NCBI GenBank assembly: GCA_964017065.1
Contig: OZ024786.1
Location: 13,259,469-13,323,468 of the forward strand
Length of the DNA: 64,000 bases
Direction: 5' to 3'
Source of the DNA: Haliclona indistincta
Lineage: Eukaryota; Porifera; Demospongiae; Haplosclerida; Chalinidae
The position numbers were made by a program, and so were the translations under genes. The notes under the pieces were generated by a model. It saw only the letters and a program-made list of their open reading frames with translations, was not told the origin of the DNA and ran no database searches. Below are positions 18,220 through 29,900 of the stretch, piece after piece; position 1 is the first letter of the stretch; the number at the start of each line of letters is the position of its first letter.

Positions 18220-21054
18220 TCACGCCACTTGTGGCAGATGCATGCGTTTACCTATCAAGCTCTCTTGAGTAGCAACAAAAGGAGAAGATGGGTGTGTCAC
18301 TGGCTCACAGCATGATGGTGTAAATAGAGTTGCTAGATTGCCTACCACTTCATCAACTGAGCATTTTCTACGGTTTTTGCTCGTACAAAAGATTTCCTTT
18401 GGACCAGTTTGCTCCAAGATTTTCCTACGAAAATCAAGTTGGGTTTTTAGAGCCTTTAGCTTCTCAGAAACAGATCTTATCTTCTCGAGGCCACTAGTCA
18501 CTTGTGACTTACTTTGCCATAAGCCATACGTCATAATCTCCTCGGTTAGTTTCTCCTTTTCACGAAACTTTTTCTCCCGCAGCTTTTGTAAAGCTATCTG
18601 TTTGTCATGTAGTACCTTTGATCGATCCTCCAGTAGTTGCCTCCTTCTTTGCTTGTACAGATCTTTAAATTCTGGAGCTACTTTCCGTGCCCTTTTAAAT
18701 ATAGCTTCTCTATCTTGAGGAGATTTTTCATGGAGCCATTGAGCAGTTTTATTGTTTGAAAAAAGGATAATCCCTTCAAGTGCAATAGTCGAAGCGTTCG
18801 GTTTTTCCCTTAGCAAACGATCCAGCTTGGCAAAATCTCTCTCGCTAATTGTATTAGAGTTGGGAACAGACTTAGATTCAGTAACTAGTTGCTGACTCGG
18901 CTTATCCAGCACTCCACCAGGCAAGTGGTCTTGAAGTAGCCGGCTTATCAGTACAGAAAGAGAAGTAAATGTAACTTGCAAGATCTCTTGCACAGTTGAG
19001 TCGAGGTCACAATGAGTCGAGGTCAGTGAGTTAAAAATTTCATCTTGTGTTGCACAGTAGTCAGTGAATAACCTTGCTTCACCTGAGACCACTTCAGACG
19101 CATCCACAGCCCATTTACTGAAGCAATCCAAAAGACGGCAGTAATAAGAGTTCATGTCTAAAATCGATACATCTTTCGACTCAATAACACGCCATAAAGG
19201 ACCAGTAACTATCTTGTTGATTAGACCCAAGGCCTTGCATCCAGCCAAAAACTCAGGCACTCTGACATCTGCAAGCACTGCTTTGAGCAGTTTGTTTGGT
19301 GTCTGCCAGACATCTGTAAGAAATGTCGTAATCAAAGAAGAAAGATAAAACACCACTCCAGCATCATAGAAAAGTATGTTAAACCTGTTGCCCTTAAATG
19401 GTGCCAGTAGATTCTTTGCTATGCCTTGTGACTTCAGAAACGTCGTGAAAGGTTGGTATACACCACTTTGCTCACTGCCGTGACGACACATTGCTTTACA
19501 TGTGGTTCGGACCAAACGCACAATTCCTGATTCTGTCTTGCTGGCAGTGATGACAGATGCAGCAGCACCAACAGGTAAGTCAAAATGCACGTTCTCCCAT
19601 TGCAGGAGTGCACTTGATGTGGTATCAGCCATTCCTACAAGAACATGCATGCCACAAAAGAAGTTATTTAAAGAGGACAAATGGTCCTGTTCTGCCTGAG
19701 ATAAATCGTTCCAGTTGTGTATAACTGATGGCAAAATTTGGGAGCGGTAGTCTTCAAGTAAATTGTTGAAGTTCTTTTGAACAATGTGTCGGTCGGACAT
19801 TGTGTTCTTGATTTTCGATAAGATGCTCTCCCCACATTCCTTCCCAGATACAATACTTAAATCACCAATGATTTGCTTGAAGGTATGAAGGGTTAGTTCT
19901 GCTGATCCAGTTAGCATTTCACACAATCCAAGTGAGTATGAACTATCCTCAGTGGAAATCTGATAAGACCCGTAATGTTCACCAAACTTTGAAGTCCCAT
20001 CTGAGTGTAAAGTAACGTTATCTTGACTACTAATTTGTTCAGAAATTTGATCATAAGCTATTGATTTCATCTCCACCAGCATGCCACATAGAGTACTTGA
20101 CTTAGGTAACTCTCCGACTTCGACAGATGCAATATTAAGCAATACAGAACGAATGACAGGCTCAACTTGATTTGTTGCAACATTCATTGCTAATAGCTCA
20201 AGGCAGCATTGGCGTACACCATCAACAAACTTCTGGCCTTTCTTGGTGCGTATGGTGTCAGATTGCAAATCATCCAAACGTTCAGACAGAATGTCACGTT
20301 CATGCCGTGCAACTTCAACCTCAGTGATTAATAACTCAATCTTTTCTTCTAGAGTAGCAATTTTTGTGGTGAACTCTTCTTCCATGTCAACTAACTGAGT
20401 TTGAAGATCATGAGTTTCATGAGATGTAGCTTCCAGTTTATCTTTAGATTGGTAATCTCTTTGTCGAAGACAATGAATAGAGCTACGAGCATTGCACAGT
20501 TGTTCTTCTAGTTTGCTGATTGTCTTATCTTGAGATTGTCTTTCCTTATCCATTTCTTTGATCTGGATTTGTGACTCAACAATTTTGAGATCACGTCGTT
20601 TTATTCTTTTGTTAACATTTCGCACACTGAGGTGTTGGAGTTTTGCAGTCAATTCTGCAGTTTTTGCCCTTTCTTTTTCAAGGTCTACATCATCAGAAGT
20701 AGTCTGAGATTCAGGAATGGTGTGTCCACCACAAAATGGCTCTTCGAACAAAACGTCAACTTCTTCCTTTTTCCTATTTCGTAACAGCTGACTTCTCTTC
20801 CTTTCGAGCCTTCCCACCATAACTTTAAAACTCTCAAATCCAACTGTGAAAGAGGAATCACATGCTCTAACCAACTCATAGAATTCTTTCCAGGGTGTAC
20901 CCCGTGATTTACGAACTTGGTTTAACTCATATCCTTTCTTGATGTTTGTTATCTTCTTTGTATTTGCTTTACTGAAAAACTGATCAACAGAGAGTTCAAC
21001 TCTTTTACAATGCTCTCCACCATATCCAGCATGATCTTCAGCCATTGTTGCCAT
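18220..21054 (-). CDS. 944-residue coiled-coil, possible transposon-derived protein
   Basis: One uninterrupted frame of 944 codons with no introns, unlike the other non-NLR genes here. Residues 1-120 are basic. About 130-290 is strongly heptad-patterned coiled coil (for example KTISKLEEQLCNARSS). A conserved-looking core follows with TLHSDGTSKFGEHYGSYQIS, SSYSLGLCEMLTGSAELTLH, FFCGMHVLVGMADT and FKGNRFNILFYDAG. A basic coiled coil lies near 780-880. The HSDGTS, CxxH and later RFNILFYD pieces recall the spacing of RNase-H-fold transposases, but no catalytic triad can be assigned with confidence. To my knowledge similar proteins occur in many copies in cnidarians, fish and sponges. Its setting, between two blocks of the same tandem repeat and breaking an NLR, fits a mobile or recently duplicated gene. 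Nuclear location is inferred from basic regions. Confidence 0.65.
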   Translation of the reverse strand: MATMAEDHAGYGGEHCKRVELSVDQFFSKANTKKITNIKKGYELNQVRKSRGTPWKEFYELVRACDSSFTVGFESFKVMVGRLERKRSQLLRNRKKEEVDVLFEEPFCGGHTIPESQTTSDDVDLEKERAKTAELTAKLQHLSVRNVNKRIKRRDLKIVESQIQIKEMDKERQSQDKTISKLEEQLCNARSSIHCLRQRDYQSKDKLEATSHETHDLQTQLVDMEEEFTTKIATLEEKIELLITEVEVARHERDILSERLDDLQSDTIRTKKGQKFVDGVRQCCLELLAMNVATNQVEPVIRSVLLNIASVEVGELPKSSTLCGMLVEMKSIAYDQISEQISSQDNVTLHSDGTSKFGEHYGSYQISTEDSSYSLGLCEMLTGSAELTLHTFKQIIGDLSIVSGKECGESILSKIKNTMSDRHIVQKNFNNLLEDYRSQILPSVIHNWNDLSQAEQDHLSSLNNFFCGMHVLVGMADTTSSALLQWENVHFDLPVGAAASVITASKTESGIVRLVRTTCKAMCRHGSEQSGVYQPFTTFLKSQGIAKNLLAPFKGNRFNILFYDAGVVFYLSSLITTFLTDVWQTPNKLLKAVLADVRVPEFLAGCKALGLINKIVTGPLWRVIESKDVSILDMNSYYCRLLDCFSKWAVDASEVVSGEARLFTDYCATQDEIFNSLTSTHCDLDSTVQEILQVTFTSLSVLISRLLQDHLPGGVLDKPSQQLVTESKSVPNSNTISERDFAKLDRLLREKPNASTIALEGIILFSNNKTAQWLHEKSPQDREAIFKRARKVAPEFKDLYKQRRRQLLEDRSKVLHDKQIALQKLREKKFREKEKLTEEIMTYGLWQSKSQVTSGLEKIRSVSEKLKALKTQLDFRRKILEQTGPKEIFCTSKNRRKCSVDEVVGNLATLFTPSCCEPVTHPSSPFVATQESLIGKRMHLPQVA

Positions 21055-21377
21055 TGCCTAAAGAATTTAGAGATCAAACAGTATTTCCGCGTTTTTCCGC
21101 TAAAGATAACACTAGTTTCAAATTGCTAAAATATATTATTTTGCATGCTGATTCAAGATCTGCATGGTTGTTATCTTTTTGTACTTCAGACAGATGAGCC
21201 TAAACATAAATTTATTTGCTTTCGGAAAGTATTTACAAATAAAATAATGCCAGAATCAGAATCAGCGCAAAAAAATCACCCTACAGCATACTAACCTGCG
21301 TGCTTGAAGAAGTTTTTCCAGGAGAAAACCAGAGAAGAAATGCGGTGCCGCTCTCTAAATAGAAGCATCAGAATTAT
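21055..21377. other. Presumed 5' region of the 944-residue gene; nothing else seen
   Basis: AT-rich DNA upstream of the minus-strand start. No TATA-like element can be called reliably. Confidence 0.4.
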
Positions 21378-21386
21378 CGAGCACAG

Positions 21387-21997
21387 TAGTCTCGTTCCCA
21401 GACCACACCTCTTCCGCTTTGCTTCTGAGAGGGTCTGGCAGCTTGCTCGACTTTTCTCGGTCTTGGTGACGTCATGGTCACGCGTTCAATAGCTACACGG
21501 ATGCAATATGCGGACAAATTGTCTGTATACTAATGTCTGTGGTCACATGAACTAAAGCACTCGACAATAGTTACAGATCAGGTCAGGAAGACACGACAGG
21601 TACTATGCTGTGTTCCTTGGTGGCGCTCGAAGATGGCAGTGCTCGCAAATGTAATGGCAACAACAATAAATCGCAAATTATTTTTTCACACCTGTTGGTA
21701 GCGAAATCGCTCGTTATAGCCAGCTAAGGAGTGGCTGGCTGCCTCGTAGTACTTATTAGTCAACGAAGATTACCCTAGAGGCTCTCTGTCATCGATGAAT
21801 CTGAACACACTGCACTACCGCCATGTTGATCATGTGCTCAACGGCGCGTTTGTCATGTGAATTTTGAAAATAAGGCAATCTGATTGGTCATTTCCATTTT
21901 CTGAGAATGAAACGTCATCAAGACCGAGAAAAGTCGAGCAAGCTGCCAGACCCTCTCAGAAGCAAAGCGGAAGAGGTGTGGTCTGGGAACGAGACTA
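21387..21997. mobile_element. Mutator-like MITE, 9-base target duplication
   Basis: 611-base non-coding element. Inverted repeats of about 85 bases start TAGTCTCGTTCCCAGACC (21387) and end with the inverse (21997). It is flanked by the direct repeat CGAGCACAG (21378-21386 and 21998-22006). Long inverted repeats with 9-base duplications are typical of Mutator-like elements; the element at 28629-29673 starts with the same TAGTCT. Confidence 0.85.
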
Positions 21998-22194
21998 CGA
22001 GCACAGTGGTTTTCAATGTAATTTTGTATTACGAGTTATTGAAACAATTTTAACGATCGGTAACTCGAATTTTTTGAGTCAAGCAAAACGAAAGCTAACT
22101 TTTTTTTGCAAAAGTCAAGGACTGTACTTGAAGTTTGAGGTAAATTTATCTGGTAGAAACTAGTGAATTATTCACTGGAATGTGTTTCCTTGCT

Positions 22195-22220
22195 TGCACT
22201 GAATTGGTTAGTAGCAGCTA

Positions 22221-22255
<35 letters not shown>

Positions 22256-22315
22256 GCAAGCAGCAGATCATAGCAACAGTTCTATGGAAGCGCAGGCTAG
22301 TGGCAGCTATCCAGC
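22195..22315. repeat. CAG repeat and copy of the 17562-17835 unit
   Basis: (CAG)n at 22223-22252, followed by GCAGATCATAGCAACAGT..CTATGGAAG and CAGGCTAGTGGCAGC, the same unit as at 17562-17835. Confidence 0.8.
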
Positions 22316-22479
22316 AGCTGTACAAGCTGTTGTACAAAAGTTGTATTGAAGCCAAACAGAATAATGTAGCTGGTAACTGCTCTGCTCGCTCCGGCTCACC
22401 TGTCGAGCAGCTAAGTGAACTTAAACACGCTTTCGCTCGCTAGTTTCACTGCTGCCAATGGAGTCGCGCGAGCTGTACT

Positions 22480-22735
22480 ATCACAGATCAAGCTTTCAAG
22501 TTGCACGTAGCCATCTGTAGACAGTTTTGTCTATGAAGTAGGCCCGAGCGCTCAAGACGGCTGTTTAGGTTAGCAAATCACGCCATAACTTCAAAACAAA
22601 GGCTTTAATAGCAAATCTGTCAAATTTGATTTTCATAAACTATCGAGATCTACCTGTATTGCAAGTTTCAGCGCTTAGTAGCAAGCGGTTGCTGAGATAC
22701 GCATTGCGGACACACACACACACACACACACACCT
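22480..22735. mobile_element. Left part of a dispersed repeat split by the LINE
   Basis: Related to 13223-14246 (shared TTTCAGCGCTTAG and the downstream AC-rich tract). It ends in (CA)n at 22711-22731. The repeat resumes as (CA)n at 26379-26401 and the ATGCCTCG...ACCTCGGCAT end at about 26428-26452. Confidence 0.55.
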
Positions 22736-25700
22736 TGACCTTGCCTTGACCTTGAATAAACGCTACCCGTATGGGTCACGCGTCCCCTCGAATGAGAGGA
22801 ATGAACGATAGATTGTTATGTGGAGCCTGCACGACAACGATGCACAGTCAGACCACCTCTGCTTCTGAACCATTTGTCACATGTCACACATTGTACAGCA
22901 CCTGCCTGCTCGTGGATTGGCTTAATACGCTCTTTTAGGCACTTATGCCTAGCCTTGTCGCTCTCTCTGGTGAAGGATCGCTGACACACTTCACAGTGTA
23001 CATTCTTCTGAGTTGATGCCCTTCTGAGTTGGTCTTGTGCTGCTTGTATGTTGGTGAGTGACTGCTGCCACGTACCCCTCCAACCATCTCTGTCTTGAGC
23101 AGCGCTAAACCAATCCTTATCACCAAGGCCCACCGCTTTCATATCACTCTTGACTAGATCTCTCCACCTTCTTCTTGGGCCACTGAGAGGTCGAGTTGCA
23201 GGCAGCCAACCAAACAAGCACAGCTTTGGCAAACGATGTTGTGGCATCCTAGCAAGGTGTCCAAGCCATTCTAGCCGTCTTCTCATTAGCTTAACTCCAA
23301 TCGACTCAACATCCCCCCACCACTCTCTAACCGTCGCTGAAGAGATGTGCTCTGTCCACTGCTTCTGATTAGTGATACCAAGGATTACTCTGATGCACCT
23401 ATGATGGAAACTGTTAAGCTTTTTCACATCCCTCTTAAGGGGTACCCAACATTCACTGCCATACAGCAACACCGACAGCACACAAGCTCGATACACCGCC
23501 CTCTTAGTGGGTTGTAATCTTTAAACACAGCTCGTCGCAAGGCACCAAAAGCTCTCGAGGCTCCTGCGATTCTCCTATCGACCTCATCATCCACTCTGCC
23601 ATTCTCTGCCATCAACGACCCCAAATAAGGGAAACTAGAGACTCTCTCAATAACATCACCATCACCTAGCGAAAGGGGCAATTGATCCTCTCCAGACACT
23701 CCTTTACCAACAACCACGAATTTAGTTTTTTGAACACTCACAGACAGACCAAAAGCCTTTGCAACACCAGAGTAAGCCTTAGCAGCAACCTCTGCACCAT
23801 GCCTAGTAGAAGCTAGCAACACCACATCATCTGCAAACAGGCTCTCCCTTATGTACTACCGTCACTGCACACTAGCATTTCTTGTGTAGCGACGAAAAAG
23901 CTGCTTGTCAAGCTTATACAACAAACGAGTCCCCACCTCTCCCTCACCACCTACCAACTCCATCCACCGTTGTGCTACAACACAAGCATATAGATTGAAC
24001 AGAGTAGGGGCCATTGTGCAACCTTGGCGTAATCCATTATTAACCTCGATCTCATCTAATAGCAGCCCATCGATGCGCACCTTGGCCTGCATTCCAGTAT
24101 GGAAAGATTTAATTATATCCACTAAGATGTCAGGTACTCCAAGTTTTCGTAATGCAACCCATAAAGCTTCTCTCGGTACAGAATCATAGGCTTTGCGCAG
24201 ATCTACAAACACGAAGAACTGCTTAGTCTGATGCTCAATTGCTTTCTCAGCCAGTTGCCGGACAACAAAGATCATGTCAGTACATCCTCGACCACGACGG
24301 AAGCCACACTGTGATTCTGGCAACTCACGCTCTGCTAATACCTGCAACCTTTTCTGCACAATTCTGGCCACAAGCTTGCCTACAACATCCAAAAGGGCAA
24401 TTCCTCTCCAATTATCACAAGACTGTAAATTACCCTTCTTAGGTATAGGAACAAGAATAGCATCTGCCCACTCTCGCGGAACACACCTCTCCTCCCAGAC
24501 AGCATCTACAAGATCAGTGATCATGCCCACAAAGTCCTTGCTCTTCTTCCCAGCTTTCAACATCTCAGGCAAGATTCCAGAGCTCCCAGCTGCTTTACCA
24601 CTCTTCAACTTTCCAATTGCCTGCCTCACCTCAAGCGATGTTGGCTTGGTACCCATGGTATCCAAAATTTCCCTCTGCTCTACCCTATCCAATTCACCTT
24701 GATCAAACTGACTCCTGATGTTAAGGACTTTGGTAAAGTGACGCCTCCAACGCTGATGTTGAGCGCTAGTGCTTTGACAAACGTTACCATCTTCACCAAC
24801 AATAGATACTACCCTCGAAGGAATGAGCCCCCTTCTTCCTCTCTGCATGTCTCTGATAGCCTTCTTTCCCCCAAACTTGTCACCTTCAATCTCTTTCGCT
24901 TTCATCAAAAACCACGCATCTTTTGCACTCTTTACAGCTCTTCTGGCTTGAAGTCTGACCTCTCTAAACCACATCAGATCCTCCTGTCTTCCAGATCCCA
25001 ACCACTCAGAGTATGCTGCATTCCTTGATAGGAGAAGTGGCCTCAAAAGCTCGAGAGAATCCCTGAACCAGTCAGGCTGTGAACGCTTTTCCGCACCAAT
25101 AACTTCCTCAGCAGACGAGACAAGTGCAGAGCTCACTGTCAACCACTTGTCTGTCACAGTTGCCTCATCACACCAACCCTCTCTGGTCTTGTCTAGAACT
25201 GTTGCAACAAATTTATCCCTCACTGCTTCATCCCTCTTACCACAGCTTAATCTGACTGCCATCTTCTCGACATTAAATCTTCTATTCCGCTCACCGCTAC
25301 CTCGTTTACCATGTCTGGCACTCCTCTGCAACCTCAACTTGACACACACAAGATGGTGATCAGTGTTACATATAGCACCTCTCTTCGCCGCTACATCCAA
25401 ACACATGTGCCTGTTTTTCTGTCTCATTACCACAAAGTCTATACAACTCCACCTCTTAGATTTAGGATGCTGCCATGTCTGCTTGTAGATGTCTCTCTTT
25501 TCATACCATGTGTTACATACCATAGCCTCGTGAAGGGACAAAAAAGATAACAACTCCTTGCCGGCATCATTACACACACCCAATCCGTGTGGGCCTCGCA
25601 CACCATCCCACTGGTCACTAACACTTCCTCTTGATCCAACACGTGCATTAAAATCTCCAAGCAAAACATAACACTCAGATGATGGTATGGAAGATATCAC

Positions 25701-26378
25701 ATTCTCTAATTCTTGAAAGAAGGCTTCCTTAACGTCCCTACTAGCAGCCCAAGTTGGAGCATAGACTGACACAACATGAAGTTTACTAGTCGTATGCTTG
25801 TTTAGCTGTAGACAAACTGACACACACCTTGGGCTCCAAGCTCGCCATTGCTTACCACCACGTCTCCAGGCCTGAATTGCTATGCCCCTAAGCACTAGCG
25901 CAACACCTTCACCTCTCCTGACTGCTTCTCCATTACCAGGTACACTCCTACCTGACGTCAAAATTACACTCCCTTGCACTTCGTAAACTTCACACCCAAA
26001 CCACTTGGTCTCTTGCAATGCGCGCTCCAACAACAACCCCATACCGTGATAGCTCACACACAACTTGATCAACTTTTCTATCTTCCCCCCTTCCTCTTGA
26101 ACAACTAGCCACAGCGATGGGACCCTCAGTGTCCACCATTGAACGCACGTTCCAAGTCGCACAAATCCAATCTTCGCTCATTCTACGTGCAAATTTTTTA
26201 CCCTGAGAGGATTGCAACCCCTCTGCAGGGGATCGAACATGGGGTATGCCAAGTGACGCCATCAATCGACGTCCTGCACTCAACACACAAATATCCACAC
26301 TCGCCTGAGTAGATTTTGCCGCATAAGATGCGTTGCCCACCCCCAACCACTTGGAGGTACTACTCAGCACAGGGGGCA
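22736..26378 (-). mobile_element. LINE (non-LTR retrotransposon) with APE endonuclease and reverse transcriptase, decayed
   Basis: Read on the minus strand: APE-type endonuclease start ICATWNVRSM (about 26165), then in a second frame ALQETKWFG and VLLGDFNARVGS, then the reverse transcriptase with CDNWRGIALLDVVGK, SQCGFRRGRGCTDMIF, FVDLRKAYDSVPREALW and NGLRQGCTMAPTLFNLY (to about 23880). The FADDVVLLA active-site motif is in a third frame (about 23835), and the C-terminal part (to 22816) holds RRRLEWLGHLARMP and two zinc-finger-like pairs (CEVCQRSF, CVTCDKWF). There are frame breaks at about 26040, 23870 and 23480, so it is inactive as read. The 3' tail is CAAGGTCAAGGCAAGGTCAAGG next to (TG)n. 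Both borders abut (CA)n tracts. The clade is not assigned (RTE-like layout possible). The entry describes the broken copy only. Confidence 0.85.
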
Positions 26379-26452
26379 CACACACACACACACACACACA
26401 CAAACGAACATACTACTGTATGCCTCGTGGCTCTGCCCACACCTCGGCATAA
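26379..26452. mobile_element. Right part of the dispersed repeat split by the LINE
   Basis: (CA)n at 26379-26401, then TGCCTCGTGGCTCTGCCCAC and CCTCGGCATAA, matching the right end at 14210-14241. Confidence 0.6.
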
Positions 26453-26453
26453 A

Positions 26454-26592
26454 AAGGTCCCATAGTAAGGGACTAGTGTACATAAAAAGTCCCATTATAT
26501 TAGGGATCTTCTGTACATAAAACAGTCCCATAATAACTAGGGAACTGGTGTACATAAAAAAAGACCCATAATAACTAGGGATCTTTGGTGAA
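26454..26592. repeat. About 40-base tandem repeat
   Basis: About 3.5 imperfect copies built on GTGTACATAAAAAGTCCCAT followed by AATAACTAGGGA. Confidence 0.75.
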
Positions 26593-26645
26593 AAAATGTA
26601 CTGTTCTACCAATCCTACGCCTACTAGGTGAGCGGTGTATGAACT

Positions 26646-26855
26646 TTGACCCTGCATTGCCAAACACCAATGGCCAATACACTTTGCTTGTCTTTCTATA
26701 CGCAATTTGTAGTTGTCAAGTATCTTATCACTGTACAACACCGTGATCTAAACAGTAGAGGAAAATATGGTATGAGCCGTATGACACCTTTGCATTGTGC
26801 TTGTTGGAATGGCCACATGCATATGATGTCACATCCGCGTGGGTGTACAATCTAA
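26646..26855 (+). pseudogene. Ankyrin-repeat relic
   Basis: Short open stretch with one recognisable ankyrin junction: VVVKYLITVQHRDLNSRG ends one repeat, and MTPLHCACWNGHMHM begins the next (consensus TPLHxAxxNGH). No further repeats or exon borders are visible. It sits just upstream of the D1 receptor and is probably a fragment of a dispersed ankyrin gene, not part of D1. Confidence 0.55.
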
Positions 26856-26879
26856 TTTTAGGAACAACAAGGATTTCGG

Positions 26880-26921
26880 TGTTTGTATGCGTTGCATGGC
26901 CTCTTCGCTCTATACGCCCTT
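26880..26921. mobile_element. Solo end of the CAAGGGCGTATAG-type MITE in the D1 promoter region
   Basis: The sequence GCTCTATACGCCCTTGGTGATT matches the right terminal repeat of the element at 56346-56952 (CTATACGCCCTTG). It directly joins GTGATTATCAACTT, which in paralogue D4 (54578-54591) is preceded by unrelated sequence. It is a remnant about 40 bases from the D1 start codon. Confidence 0.55.
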
Positions 26922-26958
26922 GGTGATTATCAACTTGTTTACTAAGCCCGACCAAGCC

Positions 26959-29900
26959 ATGGCTGCTCAAGCTTCTCTCTCCACAGTACAAGGTAAAGAG
27001 TTCGTAAACCGCTATCATATTGTTAATAACTATATAATTATGCTTGTCCTTAGGTTTCGACGTCGACTCAGTCGTTTTCGAGCTGCAGAAGGCTCGTTTC
27101 CCCGCGGACAAATGGCGGCCTCTTGCCGGTGGTTTGAAGATGGCAACAGCTGTCCCAATCATCGATGCTGATTGCAGGACCTCAGTCGGCAAGCTGCAAG
27201 AGCTGATCCGGAGATGGGTTCGAGGCAGCAGCACTACCGGCAACCAATGGGTCATGTTGATTGATGCTGTCGTGATGTGTGACGAGCCTGCTGTAGCTCA
27301 GGAGCTAGCTACAGCAGTTGGTTGCCCTCTAGCTCGCTCAGGTACTACAACACAACATGTATAATCTAATGAAGCACTTGCATGATTGATAGCACCACAA
27401 CAATGCACTTGTGTTTACAATGTGTGAGCGTTACAGTAGTTATAGCCAGCTAATCGGCACATAATATGCTTTAGAGGGTTTGTCTGATGAGGCTGTGACT
27501 GTCCAGGTTCTAATGGTGGTAGCATTCACTTCATTCAGCTGGTTTGGAACCCTAAATCCAGTAGGCTAAGCATGGTTCCTAATAATTTCCAGTAAACCCA
27601 AACATAGTTAGAAACCCACGAAACCCTTGAATTGGTTCTCAATCAGGTGCTTCATTTTAGCAGTATATGAATGAAATGACTGCTTCGATACATTGTGTGA
27701 TTTGATTTGTTAAAAACTAACCTGATGGCTGCTCTGAACCAATCTACAGATGACTGCCGTAAAACTTGTAGGTTCAACTTGTACTGTATAGCGACGGTGT
27801 AGGGACAGTCAGGACTTGAGTAAAGCCTTTATACTTTACCTACAGCTCATCGTCATGCATGGTATTGTGTAGTTACGTACAGTAACATGTTAGCCTACCT
27901 TACCGAACCAATGATACAGTGGTTTACTACTTCTTGATCTGCGTCTACAATAGAGGGTTAACCATTTTAAGAAGGGTAATATACAGGTACGAATCAGTCT
28001 TTACGTTTTGTCACCATTAATTTTTATTTATTTTATACTTGTCTAACAAGTCTTGAAACAATCTGAAAACTCTTCACATGCATGTTGTGATAAAATGTAT
28101 CTTGACAAGGGCAATGCAGTGACAAAGACTTTTCGCTAATACTACCCTGATAAGGTCAACTTTTTACGTAATAATTGTCGTAGTTTTTATGCTGGGTGTG
28201 TGGATTTCGAATAACCGTCTCAATAAGTTTTGAATAAGAAGGGCACGTGGTGAATTTGAGCTTAGAGTACAGCAACTGTTGCTAACCAACAGGGAATTTT
28301 CGACGCTGTGCAATTTTTTGTGAAGAATAGAGCCATGGAAAAACACTGGCAAGTTTAGCTAGAGTACGTCACTAAACTGGTTTCCGCGTCCTGTTACTCC
28401 TTGCTGGTACTCTGTCTCGTCTCCTATCACTGATCCTTTCGCCATTGCTTTCGTGTCTGTAATGGCTTTCAGATGCAACAAGATGTTAGTTTCTGGAACT
28501 CACTCACGCTCACATGTGTATCCAAGCCTCACATCTTGTGTTTTTGTAATAACAATGTTATGGCTTGTTATGAATGCACTTTCACTAAGCAAACTGTGGT
28601 CTATCTGTTCTACAGCAAACAGAGCCTTAGTCTGGCCGCTGCCCCTCCCCGCCTATTGAGTGGGTGGTGGACGGCGTGTAGGGCTAGCAAACATTACCAT
28701 TCATCGACTTTATTGCCGAGCGCCTTAGCGCGAGGCAAATAATCGCGACGGTGTGCGGGGGACTGGAGCGTCGTGCGTTTTCTCAGCAATGTTAATATGT
28801 ATGTTTGTATGTATATTTAGATCTATGTCACGCTTAGGAATGCTAATCAGGATTACGGCGAGGGCTCATACTACGTATTATACTGCGGGGTCACGGGATC
28901 GCTGGACCCGGTTGCGTATGAGATAAGAACTTAACGGTGGGCTGAGACCATGGCGGATCAGATCCCAGAGTCTACTCCTGATCATGACAGAGCCAAGTGG
29001 CTAGCTCGGCTCAGGAAGAAAACAGAGAGCAGTGCCTGCCGAGTCTAACGCCACAAAAGAAGCAAGGCACGCCATCAGCAGTACTACTAACAATGCACGG
29101 AACCGGCATTGACTGTTAGGTCGTCTGAGACGAGTCCACGAGGCCGAAAACAGGAAGCTAGCTCGCTGTATCTGTACCTGCCGGCCGTCTGCTGTCGAGC
29201 CCACCCAAAAAATTAGCTGATCAATAATAATTTATTAATAACTACTTATAACTACTTAATAAACTCCGCGCGAGGCATTCATGCGTATTCCTATCTCCTA
29301 GTATGAATATAATCGTGTATAGATATTTAATTATTGCAATGATAAGCGGGGTTTCCTCAATGCCATTGTACCGCACGAATTGCTGCACACTGCGCTTGGT
29401 TTAAGCAGGTTTAAGCGATCTATGCTTGAATCGCGGTAGACTATGTTCTATAGCATCGTCAACAGCACGACTGTTAGCTTTCACCCACCGTAGGCTGTTT
29501 TGCCACAGCCTGTAATATTATTCACGATCAAACCCAGCCCATGATCCATGAATATTACTGCTCAAGATCTTGAGCAGTAGAATCTGATTGGTCGGTTTGG
29601 AAACTATGAATGGCTAGACCCTACACGCCGTCCACCACCCACTCAATAGGCGGGGAGGGGCAGCGGCCAGACTAACAGAGCCTCTTGCTCTAATTGCCGA
29701 GCGCCTTAGCGCGAGGCATGTAATCGCGGAGTACTGTGTATGTTTGTATATAGAGTAAATTATCTATATTCGGCCAACATGCATATTCGTACGCTATTGC
29801 CTGCAAAACCAACGCAGCTAAGACGGTGTCTGCCACAGCAAACTATAGCCACTTGCATGTGTAGAAGACACAGCAAACCGTTAGCTCCAGCGTCCTTCCT

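Noticed and set aside
20685..20879. Small frames overlapping the 944-residue gene on both strands
   Set aside because: Shadows of a single long, clearly coding frame.
28453..28742. Two overlapping plus-strand frames in D1 intron 2
   Set aside because: They run into the MITE end at 28629 and have no recognisable content.
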